This document shows positions 17,187-26,565 of a DNA stretch of 64,000 bases, piece after piece. The notes beneath the pieces are model-generated. The model did not search any database, was not told where the DNA came from, and worked only from the letters and a program-made list of their open reading frames with translations. This stretch comes from an uncultured Bacteroidales bacterium (GTDB lineage: Bacteria; Bacteroidota; Bacteroidia; Bacteroidales; Paludibacteraceae): assembly GCA_902780495.1 (NCBI GenBank), contig CACZFM010000003.1:1-64000 (forward strand), written 5' to 3'. The position numbers and the translations under genes are program-made. The stretch's first letter is position 1, and each line of letters starts with the position of its first letter.

Positions 17187-18365
17187 ATGAATCTCTTTCA
17201 AAAATGCCATATAGACCTGTTGGATGAAATACGGAATAAGAATGTCTATCCCTATTTCCATTGTCTTGAGTCACGGCAGGCACCGGTGGTCTATATGGAA
17301 GGAAAACGGAAAATCATGCTCGGCAGCAACAATTACCTCGGGTTCACGGAAGATCCTGAGGTAATTGAGGCCGGCATCCGTGCGTTGGAGAAATATGGAA
17401 CGGGCGTTAGCGGAAGCCGGTTCCTGAACGGAACACTTGACTTGCATCTCGAACTGGAGAAAGCCCTCGCGCACTTCACCGGATATGAAGAAGCCATGAC
17501 CTGTTCCACGGGTTTCCAAACCAATCTGGCAATCATCTCTTCCATTTGCGGAAAAGATGACTATATCCTGAACGACCGCGAGAACCACGCTTCCATTTAC
17601 GATGCCTGCAAACTGACATACTCCACTGTTTTGCGCTACAAGCATTCCGACATGGAGGATTTGGAGAAGAAGCTCCAATCCATCCCCGAAACAGCCGGAA
17701 TTCTGATAGTGACCGATGGTGTATTCTCCATGCGGGGTGACATCTGCCGACTGCCCGAAATATGCCGTCTGGCAGAGAAGTACGGTGCCCGCGTGATGGT
17801 GGATGATGCCCACGGTTTTGGCGTTATCGGTAACGGAGGACGCGGAACCGCTGACTTTTTTGGTTTGCAGGACAAGGTGGATATCACCATGCTCACTTTC
17901 TCCAAATCGCTGGCCAGCATAGGAGGATGTATGTTGGCAAGTCATAAAGTGACGGACTATATCCGCCATGTCAGCCGTCCGTTTATTTTCTCGGCAAGTA
18001 TCACGCCGAGCAGTGCCGCCACTGCGCTGGCTGCGTTGCACAAACTGGAAAAGGACCCCGAACGGCCCAAACGCCTGATGGATATTGCCCACTATTTCCA
18101 GACACGACTATTGGATGCAGGTATCGACATCATCAAAGCCCCGACACCGATTGTACCCATCTTCACCTATCATACTCTTGACACTCTCTATTACGGCAAA
18201 CGCCTCTTTGATAAAGGAGTGTATGTCAATCCCGTCATAGCGCCGGCATGTGTGGAAGGCGAATGTTTGTTGCGCACGACCTTGATGGCCACGCACACAC
18301 GGGAATTGGTGGATGAGGCGGTTACAATCATTGCCGACGTCCTGAAAGAAGGTGCCTACTATTAA
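17187..18365 (+). CDS. serine palmitoyltransferase-like PLP enzyme (alpha-oxoamine synthase)
   Basis: The 392-residue enzyme belongs to the fold type I alpha-oxoamine synthases, which condense an amino acid with an acyl-CoA. The PLP lysine is Lys240 in TFSKSLASIGG, the ring-stacking His134 is in ENHASIYDA, and the Asp pair is in MVDDAHGFGVIG. The segments GSRFLNGTLDLH and VYVNPVIAPAC with LMATHT match, from memory, the Bacteroides serine palmitoyltransferase more than Kbl or BioF. The direct neighbour is a short-chain reductase, three bases away, as expected if the product is 3-ketosphinganine. Alternatives are 2-amino-3-ketobutyrate CoA ligase or a BioF paralogue; the absence of tdh or bio genes nearby argues mildly against these. 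Confidence 0.8.
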   Translation: MNLFQKCHIDLLDEIRNKNVYPYFHCLESRQAPVVYMEGKRKIMLGSNNYLGFTEDPEVIEAGIRALEKYGTGVSGSRFLNGTLDLHLELEKALAHFTGYEEAMTCSTGFQTNLAIISSICGKDDYILNDRENHASIYDACKLTYSTVLRYKHSDMEDLEKKLQSIPETAGILIVTDGVFSMRGDICRLPEICRLAEKYGARVMVDDAHGFGVIGNGGRGTADFFGLQDKVDITMLTFSKSLASIGGCMLASHKVTDYIRHVSRPFIFSASITPSSAATALAALHKLEKDPERPKRLMDIAHYFQTRLLDAGIDIIKAPTPIVPIFTYHTLDTLYYGKRLFDKGVYVNPVIAPACVEGECLLRTTLMATHTRELVDEAVTIIADVLKEGAYY

Positions 18366-18368
18366 GGT

Positions 18369-19166
18369 ATGGACAAACATACGCCCAAAACGATTGTTCT
18401 CACAGGTGGTTCCAGCGGCATCGGACTGGTCACTGCGCAACTGTTTGCCGCCAAAGGTTGGAAAGTCTTTTCGCTTTCGCGCACTGAAACACCCGCAGAA
18501 GGTGTGACGCACATCACCTGTGATGTCACCGGCGAACAGTCTGTGAACGATGCCATACAACAAGTCCTAACTTGCACCGACCGTATTGATGTCGCGCTCA
18601 GCAACGCCGGATACGGCATTTCCGGACCTGTCGAGTTCACCGAACTGGCAGATGCCAAACGGCAGTTTGATGTCAATTTCTTCGGAGCCGTGACCTTCGT
18701 AAAAGCAGTGCTACCCCAAATGCGCAAGCAGCAGGGTGGCACTATTCTCTTCACCAGCAGTGTGGCGGCAGTCCTTAGTGTGCCCTATCAGAGTTTCTAT
18801 AGTGCCAGTAAAGCCGCCATCAATGCGATGGCATTGGCGCTCGCCAATGAAGTGCGACCATTCGGTATTCGTGTCAGTTGTTTGATGCCGGGGGACGTGG
18901 CAACAGGTTTCACGGCGGCTCGTAGTAAGTCACAAGGCGGCGAAAGTGTGTACACCCGTTCACAGAGTGCTGTTTCTGCCATGGAAAAAGATGAACAGGC
19001 AGGCATGACACCGCATAAAATGGCACAAATGCTGTGGCGGATGGCGAACAAGAAAAACCCTGCACCGTTCTATATCGGCGGGGCTTTGTATCGAATCTTC
19101 GGATTTTTGGATTGGCTGTTGCCCAAACGCCTTGTCAATTGGATTGAGGGGCGGATGTACGCATAG
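18369..19166 (+). CDS. short-chain dehydrogenase/reductase, candidate 3-ketosphinganine reductase
   Basis: The 265-residue protein is a classical SDR. The cofactor loop TGGSSGIGLVTAQLF starts at residue 12, NAGYGISG follows at 79-86, and the catalytic Ser is in LFTSSVAAV with YSASK at 144-148. The loop and the SRT after the second strand suggest NADP(H). A hydrophobic C-terminus (GGALYRIFGFLDWLLPKRLV) could rest on the membrane, as in ketosphinganine reductases. It starts three bases after the SPT-like stop and is surely co-transcribed with it. The function is inferred from that pairing; many SDRs have other substrates. Its end overlaps the converging TPR gene by 32 bases. Confidence 0.85.
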   Translation: MDKHTPKTIVLTGGSSGIGLVTAQLFAAKGWKVFSLSRTETPAEGVTHITCDVTGEQSVNDAIQQVLTCTDRIDVALSNAGYGISGPVEFTELADAKRQFDVNFFGAVTFVKAVLPQMRKQQGGTILFTSSVAAVLSVPYQSFYSASKAAINAMALALANEVRPFGIRVSCLMPGDVATGFTAARSKSQGGESVYTRSQSAVSAMEKDEQAGMTPHKMAQMLWRMANKKNPAPFYIGGALYRIFGFLDWLLPKRLVNWIEGRMYA

Positions 19167-20520
19167 CCTCTTGTTCTTTTTGAAGAGCCTCTCTCAATGC
19201 CTGTTTCGCGGAACTCTGCAGAGCTTCGCGTTCTTTTTCTTTGGTCAGCAACTGTTGGGCCAGCGCTGAGCGGTCTTGCGGATTGGTTTCGCCGTATTGC
19301 TTGCGCAGACGGTCTATTTCCGCCGTTAATTGCTCCAACACACGCTGCTCTTCTTCATAGGTCTGGTACGATTGTCGGGCTTCTTCGCTCAGGAATTGGT
19401 CATAACGGGTATAACAGACCTCATTATTCAGCACAAAATGTATGGCAGGTTCTTGCTGCGGTTGAGGCATTGCCTCCTCATGCCGCTTGGTCTCAATAAT
19501 AGGCAGCGTGTCCCGCTCGATAAGAGTCATCGTTGCGTATGCCAACAAACTGTCGGAACGAATGCCCGACCAATAGCGCGGGGTCTCTTCGTGACGGAAA
19601 CGGTAAACCGTTACCGAATCCGCTGAACAGAAACGGTCGGATGCAAAATACCCGCAACCCGTGGACTCGTCCACTGCATACAAATAGTCGTTGGCAGAGG
19701 AATTAAACGGATAACCTATGTTCTCACTCCGTAAATATGTATCTGTCGCCGAATTATATTGTGTCATGTATATATCCCATCCGCCCAAACCGGCTGTATC
19801 AATCGCACCGTAGTACAGCGTCACACCATCGCTCAAGAAGAACGGATAGTTCTGCGCATCCGTGAAGTTGACGTTTTCACTCAGCGTATCAGCCTTTGTC
19901 CATGCGTCCAACAGGCGGTAACGGCCCACCAGAAGGCTACCGTTGTCAGTAGGCGCGCCACACACTTCGCGGTCCTGGCGTTGGTTGAGATAGCACACTC
20001 CGCCATCCGTATCCATACGCAGACTGCCGGCATCGGCACTCAGGTGATAGGCGGACAGCAACTCTGCTTTGCCTACACGGACAGAATCGATGATACCTAT
20101 CCGGCGCACACGTTTCAAGTAGCGCCGTTGTTGGCGGGCGATACGCAGCTGTTCCTCTATGCGGGCGATACGGTCCGTGGATGTGGCTTTCTCCAAATAG
20201 TCCTCATATTCGCGAATAGCCTCATCGGGCATACCTATTTTCATATAACTCTCACCCATAAAGAAATGGCAAAGCACAAAGCGCTCACCGGATTGGTGGA
20301 AATAGCCTATTGCTTCCCAATGGTTACCGGTCTCCTGAAGGCAACGGGCATAACGGTAGGTATATAGCGCATTCTTGGGCGATTGCCGAACTAGTTGCCC
20401 GTACAGTTTGCCGGCCTGCACGTAATCACCGTCTCCGAACAACGCATCCGCCTTGGCGGCCGACTGACCCATTGCAACGGTAGAGACCCAAACAAGTACT
20501 ATTATTAGGATTTTTTTCAT
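19135..20520 (-). CDS. exported TPR protein with a beta-propeller-like middle and coiled-coil tail
   Basis: The 461-residue protein has a signal peptide (MKKILIIVLVWVSTVAMGQ). Residues 20-135 form tetratricopeptide repeats (AGKLYGQLVRQSPKNALYTY and following). Residues ~150-330 hold blade-like segments such as YPFFLSDGVTLYYGAIDTAG and GGWDIYMTQYNSATDT, like WD40/PD40 repeats. Residues ~370-455 are a Glu/Gln-rich coiled coil. The order resembles the front part of PorE/OmpA-type envelope proteins of the phylum, but there is no OmpA domain here. A periplasmic scaffold role is possible; I know of no assigned function. It is monocistronic behind a promoter interleaved with that of the LD-carboxypeptidase gene. 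Confidence 0.75.
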   Translation of the reverse strand: MKKILIIVLVWVSTVAMGQSAAKADALFGDGDYVQAGKLYGQLVRQSPKNALYTYRYARCLQETGNHWEAIGYFHQSGERFVLCHFFMGESYMKIGMPDEAIREYEDYLEKATSTDRIARIEEQLRIARQQRRYLKRVRRIGIIDSVRVGKAELLSAYHLSADAGSLRMDTDGGVCYLNQRQDREVCGAPTDNGSLLVGRYRLLDAWTKADTLSENVNFTDAQNYPFFLSDGVTLYYGAIDTAGLGGWDIYMTQYNSATDTYLRSENIGYPFNSSANDYLYAVDESTGCGYFASDRFCSADSVTVYRFRHEETPRYWSGIRSDSLLAYATMTLIERDTLPIIETKRHEEAMPQPQQEPAIHFVLNNEVCYTRYDQFLSEEARQSYQTYEEEQRVLEQLTAEIDRLRKQYGETNPQDRSALAQQLLTKEKEREALQSSAKQALREALQKEQEAMRTSAPQSN

Positions 20521-20538
20521 TTGTTTTCCAAAAAACGC

Positions 20539-20590
20539 TGCAAAATTACTACTTTATTTTGATATGTGCAAAAAAAGTCGTACTTTTGCA
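20539..20590. promoter_or_regulatory. interleaved divergent promoters
   Basis: Leftward: TAATTTTGCA (20539-20548) with its -33 element as CAAA at 20569-20572 on the plus strand. Rightward: TACTTTTGCA (20581-20590) with TTTG at 20558-20561. Each -33 element lies within the spacer of the other promoter, so polymerase can hold only one side at a time. Confidence 0.75.
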
Positions 20591-20612
20591 ACCGAATTCT
20601 ATTTTTTCTGCT

Positions 20613-21569
20613 ATGAATAGTCCGCTTCATTTTCATATCCTTTCGCCTTCGGGCAAGATTGAACCGCAGTATATTGACGGTGCAACCCGTCGGTTGGAGG
20701 ATTGGGGATTCACTGTCTCGGAGGGCGTTTATGCCCGCACATCGTTCGGACGGTTTGCCGGAACATGCGAACAGAGGCTGGAGGATTTGAAGGCGGCACT
20801 GCAGGATAACTCTATTGATTATATCCTGTGCGCGCGCGGGGGCTATGGGTTGCAGCAGATTATCGACCGCATCGCTCCGTTCACGCTCCATCGGCCTTTG
20901 CCTGCCATCATAGGCTTTTCTGACATCACTTGCCTGCATAACCTGATGGCATTGCGCGGTGTCCCGTCGCTGCATGGACTGATGTGCAAGCATCTGGCAG
21001 AGCCGGAAGGGGGCGAAACATGTCTCCGATATTGGCGGCAGGCGGTAACAAAGCAACCGGTCGAATATAGCATTCCTGCCCATCCGCTCAACCGGACTGG
21101 AATGGCAGAGGGCATTCTCGTCGGCGGCAACTTGAGTGTGTTGTATGGATTGCAGGGAACGCCTTATGCGTTGGCGGAAATACTCCGCCGCAATAATGAG
21201 AAGGGCGTAAAGACATTGCTTTTCATTGAAGATATTGCCGAACGGCATTATCATATCGACCGCATGATGCAGAATCTTCGCTTAAGTGGTGTCTTGGCGG
21301 GCATTAGCGGCTTGGTAGTCGGACAGTTCTCGGATTGTGAGGACGATCCGTCCATGCAGGAAACGGTGTATGACACTATTTTGTCAGCGGTGAAGGGCTA
21401 TGACTATCCTGTTTTGTTTGATTTTCCGGCAGGCCATGTGCCGTATAATGTACCGTTCTGGCTCGGCACCCGCACACAAATCTCTGTCTCCGCACATCAG
21501 TCTGACCCCGCGCCTCAATCTGTCTCTGTACCTCAAGACCGTTTAGCATCTTTGTTCCGCCAGTTCTGA
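20613..21569 (+). CDS. ldcA: LD-carboxypeptidase, S66 family
   Basis: The 318-residue enzyme removes the terminal D-alanine from murein tetrapeptides during cell-wall recycling. The catalytic triad of the family is visible: Ser103 in GFSDIT, Glu206 in FIEDIAE and His275 in AGHVPYNVP, with the substrate loop CARGGYGLQQI at 73-83. No signal peptide is seen, consistent with a cytosolic recycling enzyme. The frame is open for 18 more codons upstream, but these overlap the promoter; the ATG at 20613 comes ~20 bases after the expected transcription start. The last residues (SVSVPQDRLASLFRQF) are low-complexity, and a 21-base tandem repeat begins just before the stop codon. Confidence 0.92.
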   Translation: MNSPLHFHILSPSGKIEPQYIDGATRRLEDWGFTVSEGVYARTSFGRFAGTCEQRLEDLKAALQDNSIDYILCARGGYGLQQIIDRIAPFTLHRPLPAIIGFSDITCLHNLMALRGVPSLHGLMCKHLAEPEGGETCLRYWRQAVTKQPVEYSIPAHPLNRTGMAEGILVGGNLSVLYGLQGTPYALAEILRRNNEKGVKTLLFIEDIAERHYHIDRMMQNLRLSGVLAGISGLVVGQFSDCEDDPSMQETVYDTILSAVKGYDYPVLFDFPAGHVPYNVPFWLGTRTQISVSAHQSDPAPQSVSVPQDRLASLFRQF

Positions 21570-21656
21570 TCCTTGTCCCGCCGGTTCTGATCCTTGTCCC
21601 GCCGGTTCTGATCCTTGTCCCGCTAATTCCAATCTTTGTCCCACCTATTCCACTCT
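21552..21656 (+). repeat. 21-bp tandem repeat, about five copies
   Basis: Units of the form TTGTCCCGCCGGTTCTGATCC repeat five times; copies 2 and 3 are identical and the outer ones diverged. The array starts inside the last codons of ldcA and continues past its stop. Because 21 bases is seven codons, loss of the stop would add in-frame heptapeptides. It also creates a meaningless open frame on the other strand. Confidence 0.85.
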
Positions 21657-21707
21657 CTGCGGGCTGCAGTCCCGCATTTTGTTGCTGTAATTCTGCTGTG
21701 AACATTA

Positions 21708-21762
21708 GGCTATTATTAGGTTATTATTGGGTGATTATTGGGTTATTAATAGGTTATTAAGC
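21708..21762 (+). repeat. 11-bp tandem repeat, five copies
   Basis: Five units of the type GGTTATTATTG follow each other, each with one to three differences. They lie in the ldcA-phosphoesterase gap, 45 bases after the 21-bp array. The remaining gap to 21850 is low-complexity with CTAG-containing words (GACCTAGT twice). Confidence 0.8.
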
Positions 21763-21851
21763 CTACCTCGTCCCACCTATCCTGACCTAGTTATACATAG
21801 TTCGACCTAGTCTAACTAAAACACTAGTCCTGCTACTCTCACTAGTCTAAC

Positions 21852-21912
21852 AATAAATCCGCAAAAAATGTGGATTTATTTGTACAATTCAAAAAAAAGC
21901 ACTACCTTTGCA
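21852..21912 (+). promoter_or_regulatory. inverted repeat and promoter of the phosphoesterase gene
   Basis: AATAAATCC (21852-21860) pairs with GGATTTATT (21872-21880), then TACCTTTGCA follows at 21903-21912. The right arm and the TTTG after it occupy the -33 region, so the hairpin could end ldcA transcripts or serve as an operator. Confidence 0.6.
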
Positions 21913-21946
21913 GCCAAATTGCTAATCATATCCATATACCTACAAT

Positions 21947-23602
21947 ATGAAAAACATCTTCTTCTCGGTGCTGCTGATGGCCACCGCAACACTCACAACA
22001 AACGCTCAAGACATCGCGCTCATTGCGGACCCGCATGTCATGGCTCCCGAACTGGTTATCACCCGAGGCGGACAAGCCTATAACGCGGATATCGCCAATA
22101 ACCGGAAGTTGCTGGAACAAAGCGCAGAGATATTTACCGCCATCGTTGATTCCCTCCTCGCTGAACAACCGGCACTGGTGCTCATCCCCGGTGACCTGAC
22201 CAAAGACGGCGAGATGGTAAGCCATCAGTTAGTGGCTAATCAACTGGCACGCCTCACCCAACAAGGTATCCGCGTACTGGTTGTTCCGGGTAACCACGAT
22301 GTGGACAGCCATGCCGCATATCAATACAACGGCGACAGCCGTACCGCCGTTGCCGCATGTTCGGCACAGGAGTTTGCTACTCTCTATAATGATTACGGCT
22401 ACGGCGAAGCCCTCCAACGCGACCCGTCTTCGCTAAGTTATGTGGCAGAACCCATTCAGGGGCTGCGCGTATTGGCACTGGACACACGCACCGGCGAACT
22501 GCCTGACGCTTCGCTGCAATGGGCCCTCAAACAAGCCGACTTAGCACACAAAGAAGGCAAACGCACCATCGCCATGATGCACCACCAACTGCTGCACCAT
22601 TTTGACGGACAAGAGACCGTAATGGCATCCTCTCTTGTGCAAAACGATGAGGCTATCCGCGACAGCCTGATTGCCCATCAAGTAGGCATCGTGATGACCG
22701 GTCATTTCCATTTCAACGATATATCTACATATGTTGCCGCAAACGGTCTGGACAGTATCACGGAGATCTCTACCGGTTCTTCCATCACATACCCCTGTTC
22801 GTTCCGTTGGATGACATTGGAAGAACAAAGCCTTACTATCGCCACCCGCTATGTGAACCGGATAGGCACAGTGGACGATCTTCTGTCCTATAGCCGCACC
22901 TGGATGGCTACGCATGTGCCCGTGGTGGTGGAAAGTCTAATCGGCTCAATATGGGACAAAGCAGAAACTATGCTGTTAGAGAAAGCGGGTTCTATACAAG
23001 GTCTGGACGAGGCACTTATCCGACATTTCCTTGACAGCGTTCCGGCAACTACAGAAGGCAAAGTGGCCCTCTTTAACGAGTATTTAGGAGAAGACCTGAC
23101 CAAAGTGGTGCTGATTCATAGTGAAGGTAACGAAAATGAGAACGAAAACAACACCGACCAACTGCAGCAAGACCTGCAAGATGACTTCAGTAATATTATT
23201 GCCGCCATCACCAACGATGGGTTTGACGGGGTATGGAAAGACCTTTTCTTCTATAAAATAACCGAACGTCAGGCATTGTCGCTGGCCGCTCCTGTTATCT
23301 GGCAAAAGATACAGCCTATTGTACAAAGCATTCTGGGCGACATCAGCTATATGCGCACTGCGGATGAAGGCGGCGACCCTATTGCCAACCCGCAGGCACG
23401 TGTGACGAACGATCTCTTTGTAGGTCTGCTATTCCCCGAAGTGCCGAAAGATAAGACAACCGACCTGGATGCTACATCCAAGCCGGTGTCCAATGGTGTC
23501 GCCTATGATATACTCGGTCGCCCTGTGTCTGCAACCACCGAGCACGGCGTTTATATACAAGACGGAAAAGTATCGGTTACTTTGCCTTGTCGGCATCCAT
23601 AA
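21947..23602 (+). CDS. secreted calcineurin-like metallophosphoesterase with a degenerate sorting tail
   Basis: The 551-residue protein has a signal peptide ([20 protein letters not shown]). All five metal motifs of the calcineurin-like family are present: [34 protein letters not shown] and TGHFHFND. Residues ~310-500 form a helical domain of unknown role. The end, [20 protein letters not shown] then QDGKV, resembles a type IX secretion sorting domain (YDLxGR ... GIYI), but the basic end is odd (VTLPCRHP). The last 26 bases overlap the 3' end of recA on the other strand. It probably hydrolyses phosphate esters outside the cell or in the periplasm; the substrate is not known. Confidence 0.85.
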   Translation: MKNIFFSVLLMATATLTTNAQDIALIADPHVMAPELVITRGGQAYNADIANNRKLLEQSAEIFTAIVDSLLAEQPALVLIPGDLTKDGEMVSHQLVANQLARLTQQGIRVLVVPGNHDVDSHAAYQYNGDSRTAVAACSAQEFATLYNDYGYGEALQRDPSSLSYVAEPIQGLRVLALDTRTGELPDASLQWALKQADLAHKEGKRTIAMMHHQLLHHFDGQETVMASSLVQNDEAIRDSLIAHQVGIVMTGHFHFNDISTYVAANGLDSITEISTGSSITYPCSFRWMTLEEQSLTIATRYVNRIGTVDDLLSYSRTWMATHVPVVVESLIGSIWDKAETMLLEKAGSIQGLDEALIRHFLDSVPATTEGKVALFNEYLGEDLTKVVLIHSEGNENENENNTDQLQQDLQDDFSNIIAAITNDGFDGVWKDLFFYKITERQALSLAAPVIWQKIQPIVQSILGDISYMRTADEGGDPIANPQARVTNDLFVGLLFPEVPKDKTTDLDATSKPVSNGVAYDILGRPVSATTEHGVYIQDGKVSVTLPCRHP

Positions 23603-24584
23603 TCTTCTGTTCGATTTCGTCTGCCAAATCGGGATTCTCTTTCAGGAGATTCTTGACAGCCTCACGGCCTTGTGCCAGTTTGGTGCCATCGTAGCTATAG
23701 AACGAACCCGATTTAGTCAGGATACCCTTTTCTACACCCATATCCACGAGTTCGCCAACGCGGGAAATACCTTCACCGAACATCAGGTCAAACTCTGCCT
23801 TGCGGAACGGAGGTGCCACTTTATTCTTCACCACTTTCACGCGCACCTGATTACCGATGACATTATCACCATCCTTAATGGCAGTCACCTTGCGGATATC
23901 CAAACGCACAGAGGCATAGAACTTAAGGGCATTACCACCGGTGGTGGTTTCCGGATTGCCGAACATGATACCTATCTTTTCGCGCAATTGGTTGATAAAG
24001 ATACAGGTGGTTTGTGTCTTATTGATGGTAGCTGTCAGTTTGCGCAGTGCCTGTGACATCAAGCGTGCCTGCAGTCCGACTTTGTTATCTCCCATATCAC
24101 CTTCAATCTCCGCTTTCGGAGTTAAGGCTGCCACAGAGTCTATCACCACTAAATCCACGGCACTGGAGCGAATCAACTCATCGGCAATATCCAATGCCTG
24201 CTCACCGCAGTCGGGTTGCGCAATCAGCAGATTCTCTACATCCACGCCCAGCTTCTCGGCATAGAAACGGTCAAAGGCATGTTCTGCATCGATGATGGCA
24301 GCAATACCGCCCTGCCGCTGCACTTCCGCCATGGCGTGAATAGCCAGTGTGGTCTTACCGGAAGACTCCGGACCATAAATTTCAATGACGCGTCCACGCG
24401 GATAACCGCCGACACCCAGAGCCATATTCAGTCCGACACTTCCTGTCGAAATAACGGGAATATCCTCTACTTTATCTTCACCGAGGCGCATGATAGCACC
24501 CTTGCCGAAGTCCTTATCAATCTTTTGCATTGCAATCTGCAGGGCTTTCAGTTTCTCTGCAGACGGCTGAATTTTCTGTTCCAT
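23577..24584 (-). CDS. recA: recombinase RecA
   Basis: The 335-residue protein is a full-length RecA. Walker [10 protein letters not shown] is at 71-79, the MAW-type signature [14 protein letters not shown] is present, and the L2 loop region lies around [13 protein letters not shown]. It coats single-stranded DNA, drives strand exchange and triggers LexA-type self-cleavage. The acidic C-terminal tail is short ([15 protein letters not shown]). The ATG at 24584 fits known RecA starts; the open frame further up lies in the intergenic gap. It lies 26 bases after the second BspA-like gene without a visible promoter between them, so it may be read through from that gene. Confidence 0.97.
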   Translation of the reverse strand: MEQKIQPSAEKLKALQIAMQKIDKDFGKGAIMRLGEDKVEDIPVISTGSVGLNMALGVGGYPRGRVIEIYGPESSGKTTLAIHAMAEVQRQGGIAAIIDAEHAFDRFYAEKLGVDVENLLIAQPDCGEQALDIADELIRSSAVDLVVIDSVAALTPKAEIEGDMGDNKVGLQARLMSQALRKLTATINKTQTTCIFINQLREKIGIMFGNPETTTGGNALKFYASVRLDIRKVTAIKDGDNVIGNQVRVKVVKNKVAPPFRKAEFDLMFGEGISRVGELVDMGVEKGILTKSGSFYSYDGTKLAQGREAVKNLLKENPDLADEIEQKIMDADKAK

Positions 24585-24610
24585 ATTCGTGTATTTAGTT
24601 GTGTAAAAAA

Positions 24611-26407
24611 TTACTCTTGCGGAGCACGCTTGCAATCCTTGAAGCAGTTCTTGCCCAGCGTTACATATTCATCCAATTCGGGAATTACCATACTGATGCA
24701 TCCGTTGAAAGCATCGTGTCCGATGGTTTCCAAGTCAAGCCCTTGTTGCGGCCATGTCACTTTCTTCAGCTGCTTGCACTCAAAGAACGCATAGGGACCA
24801 ATCTCACGGATATATTCCGGAATATGCAGTTCTTCCAGACTGCGGCATCCCGAGAAGGTGGCTTCACCGATTTTTAGGAGACGGTCATTGAGACGAACAC
24901 GGTGCAGATTGATGCATCCTTCAAAAGTATGGTCACCCAGTTCCTCCAGCGTCTCATAGAATTCGATTTCGCTTAGGCGGATACAGCCATAGAATGCGCG
25001 GTCCTGAATGGTGTAGAGACGTTGATTGGGGGTGACTGTTTCCAGATTCTGACAACCCTCAAAAGCACTCTTTCCAATGCGGAAGAGCATCTTCGGGCAG
25101 TCCAGTTTCTCAAGCAGCAAGCAACCCTTGAACGCCTCATCGTCAATCGAATAGAGGTTGTCGGGCAGTGTGACAGACAGGATATGCGAGCATTCGCGGA
25201 ACACACCCTGACGGAGGGTAATGATTTTCTCAGGGATATCCACTCTTTCTATCTTCAGACAGCCGGCAAAGGCCTCTTCGCCCAACTCTTCCAGTCCGGC
25301 AGGCAGGTTCACGCGCTCCAACTCCGAGCAACCGGCAAAGGCACCATCCTCAATGGTTACAACCGATTCGGGGATGGCCATCTCTTTCAGCGCATGGCAG
25401 GAGAAGAAGCAGGCCTTCGGGATAATGGTAATGGCCGAACCCAAAGTCTGTTGCTCCAAGTTGCCGCAGGCATAGAAAGCACCGGCATCGATCTCTTTCA
25501 GAGAGGCAGGAAGTTGTGCCTGCTTCAGGTTTTCACAACCATAGAAGGCATACATACCTACGCGCTCCACCGATGCCGGAATGGTTACAGACATCAGTTT
25601 CTCGCACTTGTAGAACGCGGCTGTCGGTATTTCGGCAATACCTTCGGGAAGGGTGATATTCTTCAATTTGTTGCACCCTGCAAAAGCCCGGCAGGCCAAC
25701 AAATGAATCGGTTTCTTTACTTTGAAGATATTCTTATCCGTCACCATGTCGGGTTTGGAAGCAAACAAGCATCCGTCCACAATCAGTTTGCCACCACGCC
25801 ATTTCTTCTCGTTGTTATAGAGAGCAGTATTGGTCAGCACATCCTGTCCGACCCATCTGATGGAAGCGGGAACATTGATTTTCTCCAGACTCTTGCAGCC
25901 TTGGAACATGTTATGGTCGATGATGGTGAGACCATTGTGCAACACCACATTCGTCACGGTCTTGTTGCCCTCGAAAGCGCCGATAGCCATCAGGCGCACT
26001 TCTTGAGGAACCACATACTTGGGTTTGATTTTCTTGTCTGTAGCCACCAGGACGCCATCCAAGATGAGCGCGCCGTTGTTCCACAACTCCTTGTTGGTCA
26101 GCACGCCTGTTCCGTCAAAAGCCGAGCGATAAACATGCTGCAAGGTGGGAGGAAGAACCACGGATGTAAGACGGCGACAGCCTTTGAAGGCTTTGTCGTC
26201 AATCTCCGTCACCGTGTACGTGCGGTCGCCCACCGTGATGGTTTCGGGAATCAGGATATCCCCTTCCGCGGCAGGTGTGGAAATGACAGATGCCGTAGCA
26301 TCGGAAGCATTCAACTGATAGTTGATGTCATCTACTTGCGCAGTCTGCTGCTGTGCAAAAATAGCCAGGCTTGTAAGTGCCAGAATGAAAGTCAAAAAGT
26401 GTTTCAT
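24611..26407 (-). CDS. BspA-like leucine-rich repeat protein
   Basis: The 598-residue exported protein has a signal peptide ([20 protein letters not shown]) and about 20 LRR_5 repeats from residue ~60 to the end ([20 protein letters not shown] and similar), ending [14 protein letters not shown]. Unlike the protein at the left edge, its repeats are well diverged at DNA level and there are no B-repeat or C-terminal sorting modules. Such proteins mediate adhesion or protein contact; that is inference here. It has its own promoter (26456-26489) and lies upstream of recA in the same direction. Confidence 0.9.
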   Translation of the reverse strand: MKHFLTFILALTSLAIFAQQQTAQVDDINYQLNASDATASVISTPAAEGDILIPETITVGDRTYTVTEIDDKAFKGCRRLTSVVLPPTLQHVYRSAFDGTGVLTNKELWNNGALILDGVLVATDKKIKPKYVVPQEVRLMAIGAFEGNKTVTNVVLHNGLTIIDHNMFQGCKSLEKINVPASIRWVGQDVLTNTALYNNEKKWRGGKLIVDGCLFASKPDMVTDKNIFKVKKPIHLLACRAFAGCNKLKNITLPEGIAEIPTAAFYKCEKLMSVTIPASVERVGMYAFYGCENLKQAQLPASLKEIDAGAFYACGNLEQQTLGSAITIIPKACFFSCHALKEMAIPESVVTIEDGAFAGCSELERVNLPAGLEELGEEAFAGCLKIERVDIPEKIITLRQGVFRECSHILSVTLPDNLYSIDDEAFKGCLLLEKLDCPKMLFRIGKSAFEGCQNLETVTPNQRLYTIQDRAFYGCIRLSEIEFYETLEELGDHTFEGCINLHRVRLNDRLLKIGEATFSGCRSLEELHIPEYIREIGPYAFFECKQLKKVTWPQQGLDLETIGHDAFNGCISMVIPELDEYVTLGKNCFKDCKRAPQE

Positions 26408-26455
26408 TGTAACTGATATTTGTACGGTTAATTTATTCTATTTAACAAATGCGGG

Positions 26456-26549
26456 TGCAAAGGTACGCAAATATTTTCAAATATGCAAATGAATAGGACA
26501 TTTTTTGTTCCTAAATTTGCAAATCCCGAAAAAAAGCAGTACTTTTGCA
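26456..26549. promoter_or_regulatory. back-to-back promoters of the BspA-like and flavoprotein genes
   Basis: Leftward: TACCTTTGCA (26456-26465) with its -33 TTTG at 26486-26489. Rightward: TTTG at 26516-26519 and TACTTTTGCA at 26540-26549. The rightward start gives a leader of only about ten bases before the ATG at 26566. Confidence 0.75.
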
Positions 26550-26565
26550 GTGCTTTTCAGGAAGT

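Noticed and set aside
21376..21705. Minus-strand open frame with repeated SGTRIRTGG
   Set aside because: It is the reverse reading of the 21-bp tandem repeat and overlaps ldcA; composition is not protein-like.
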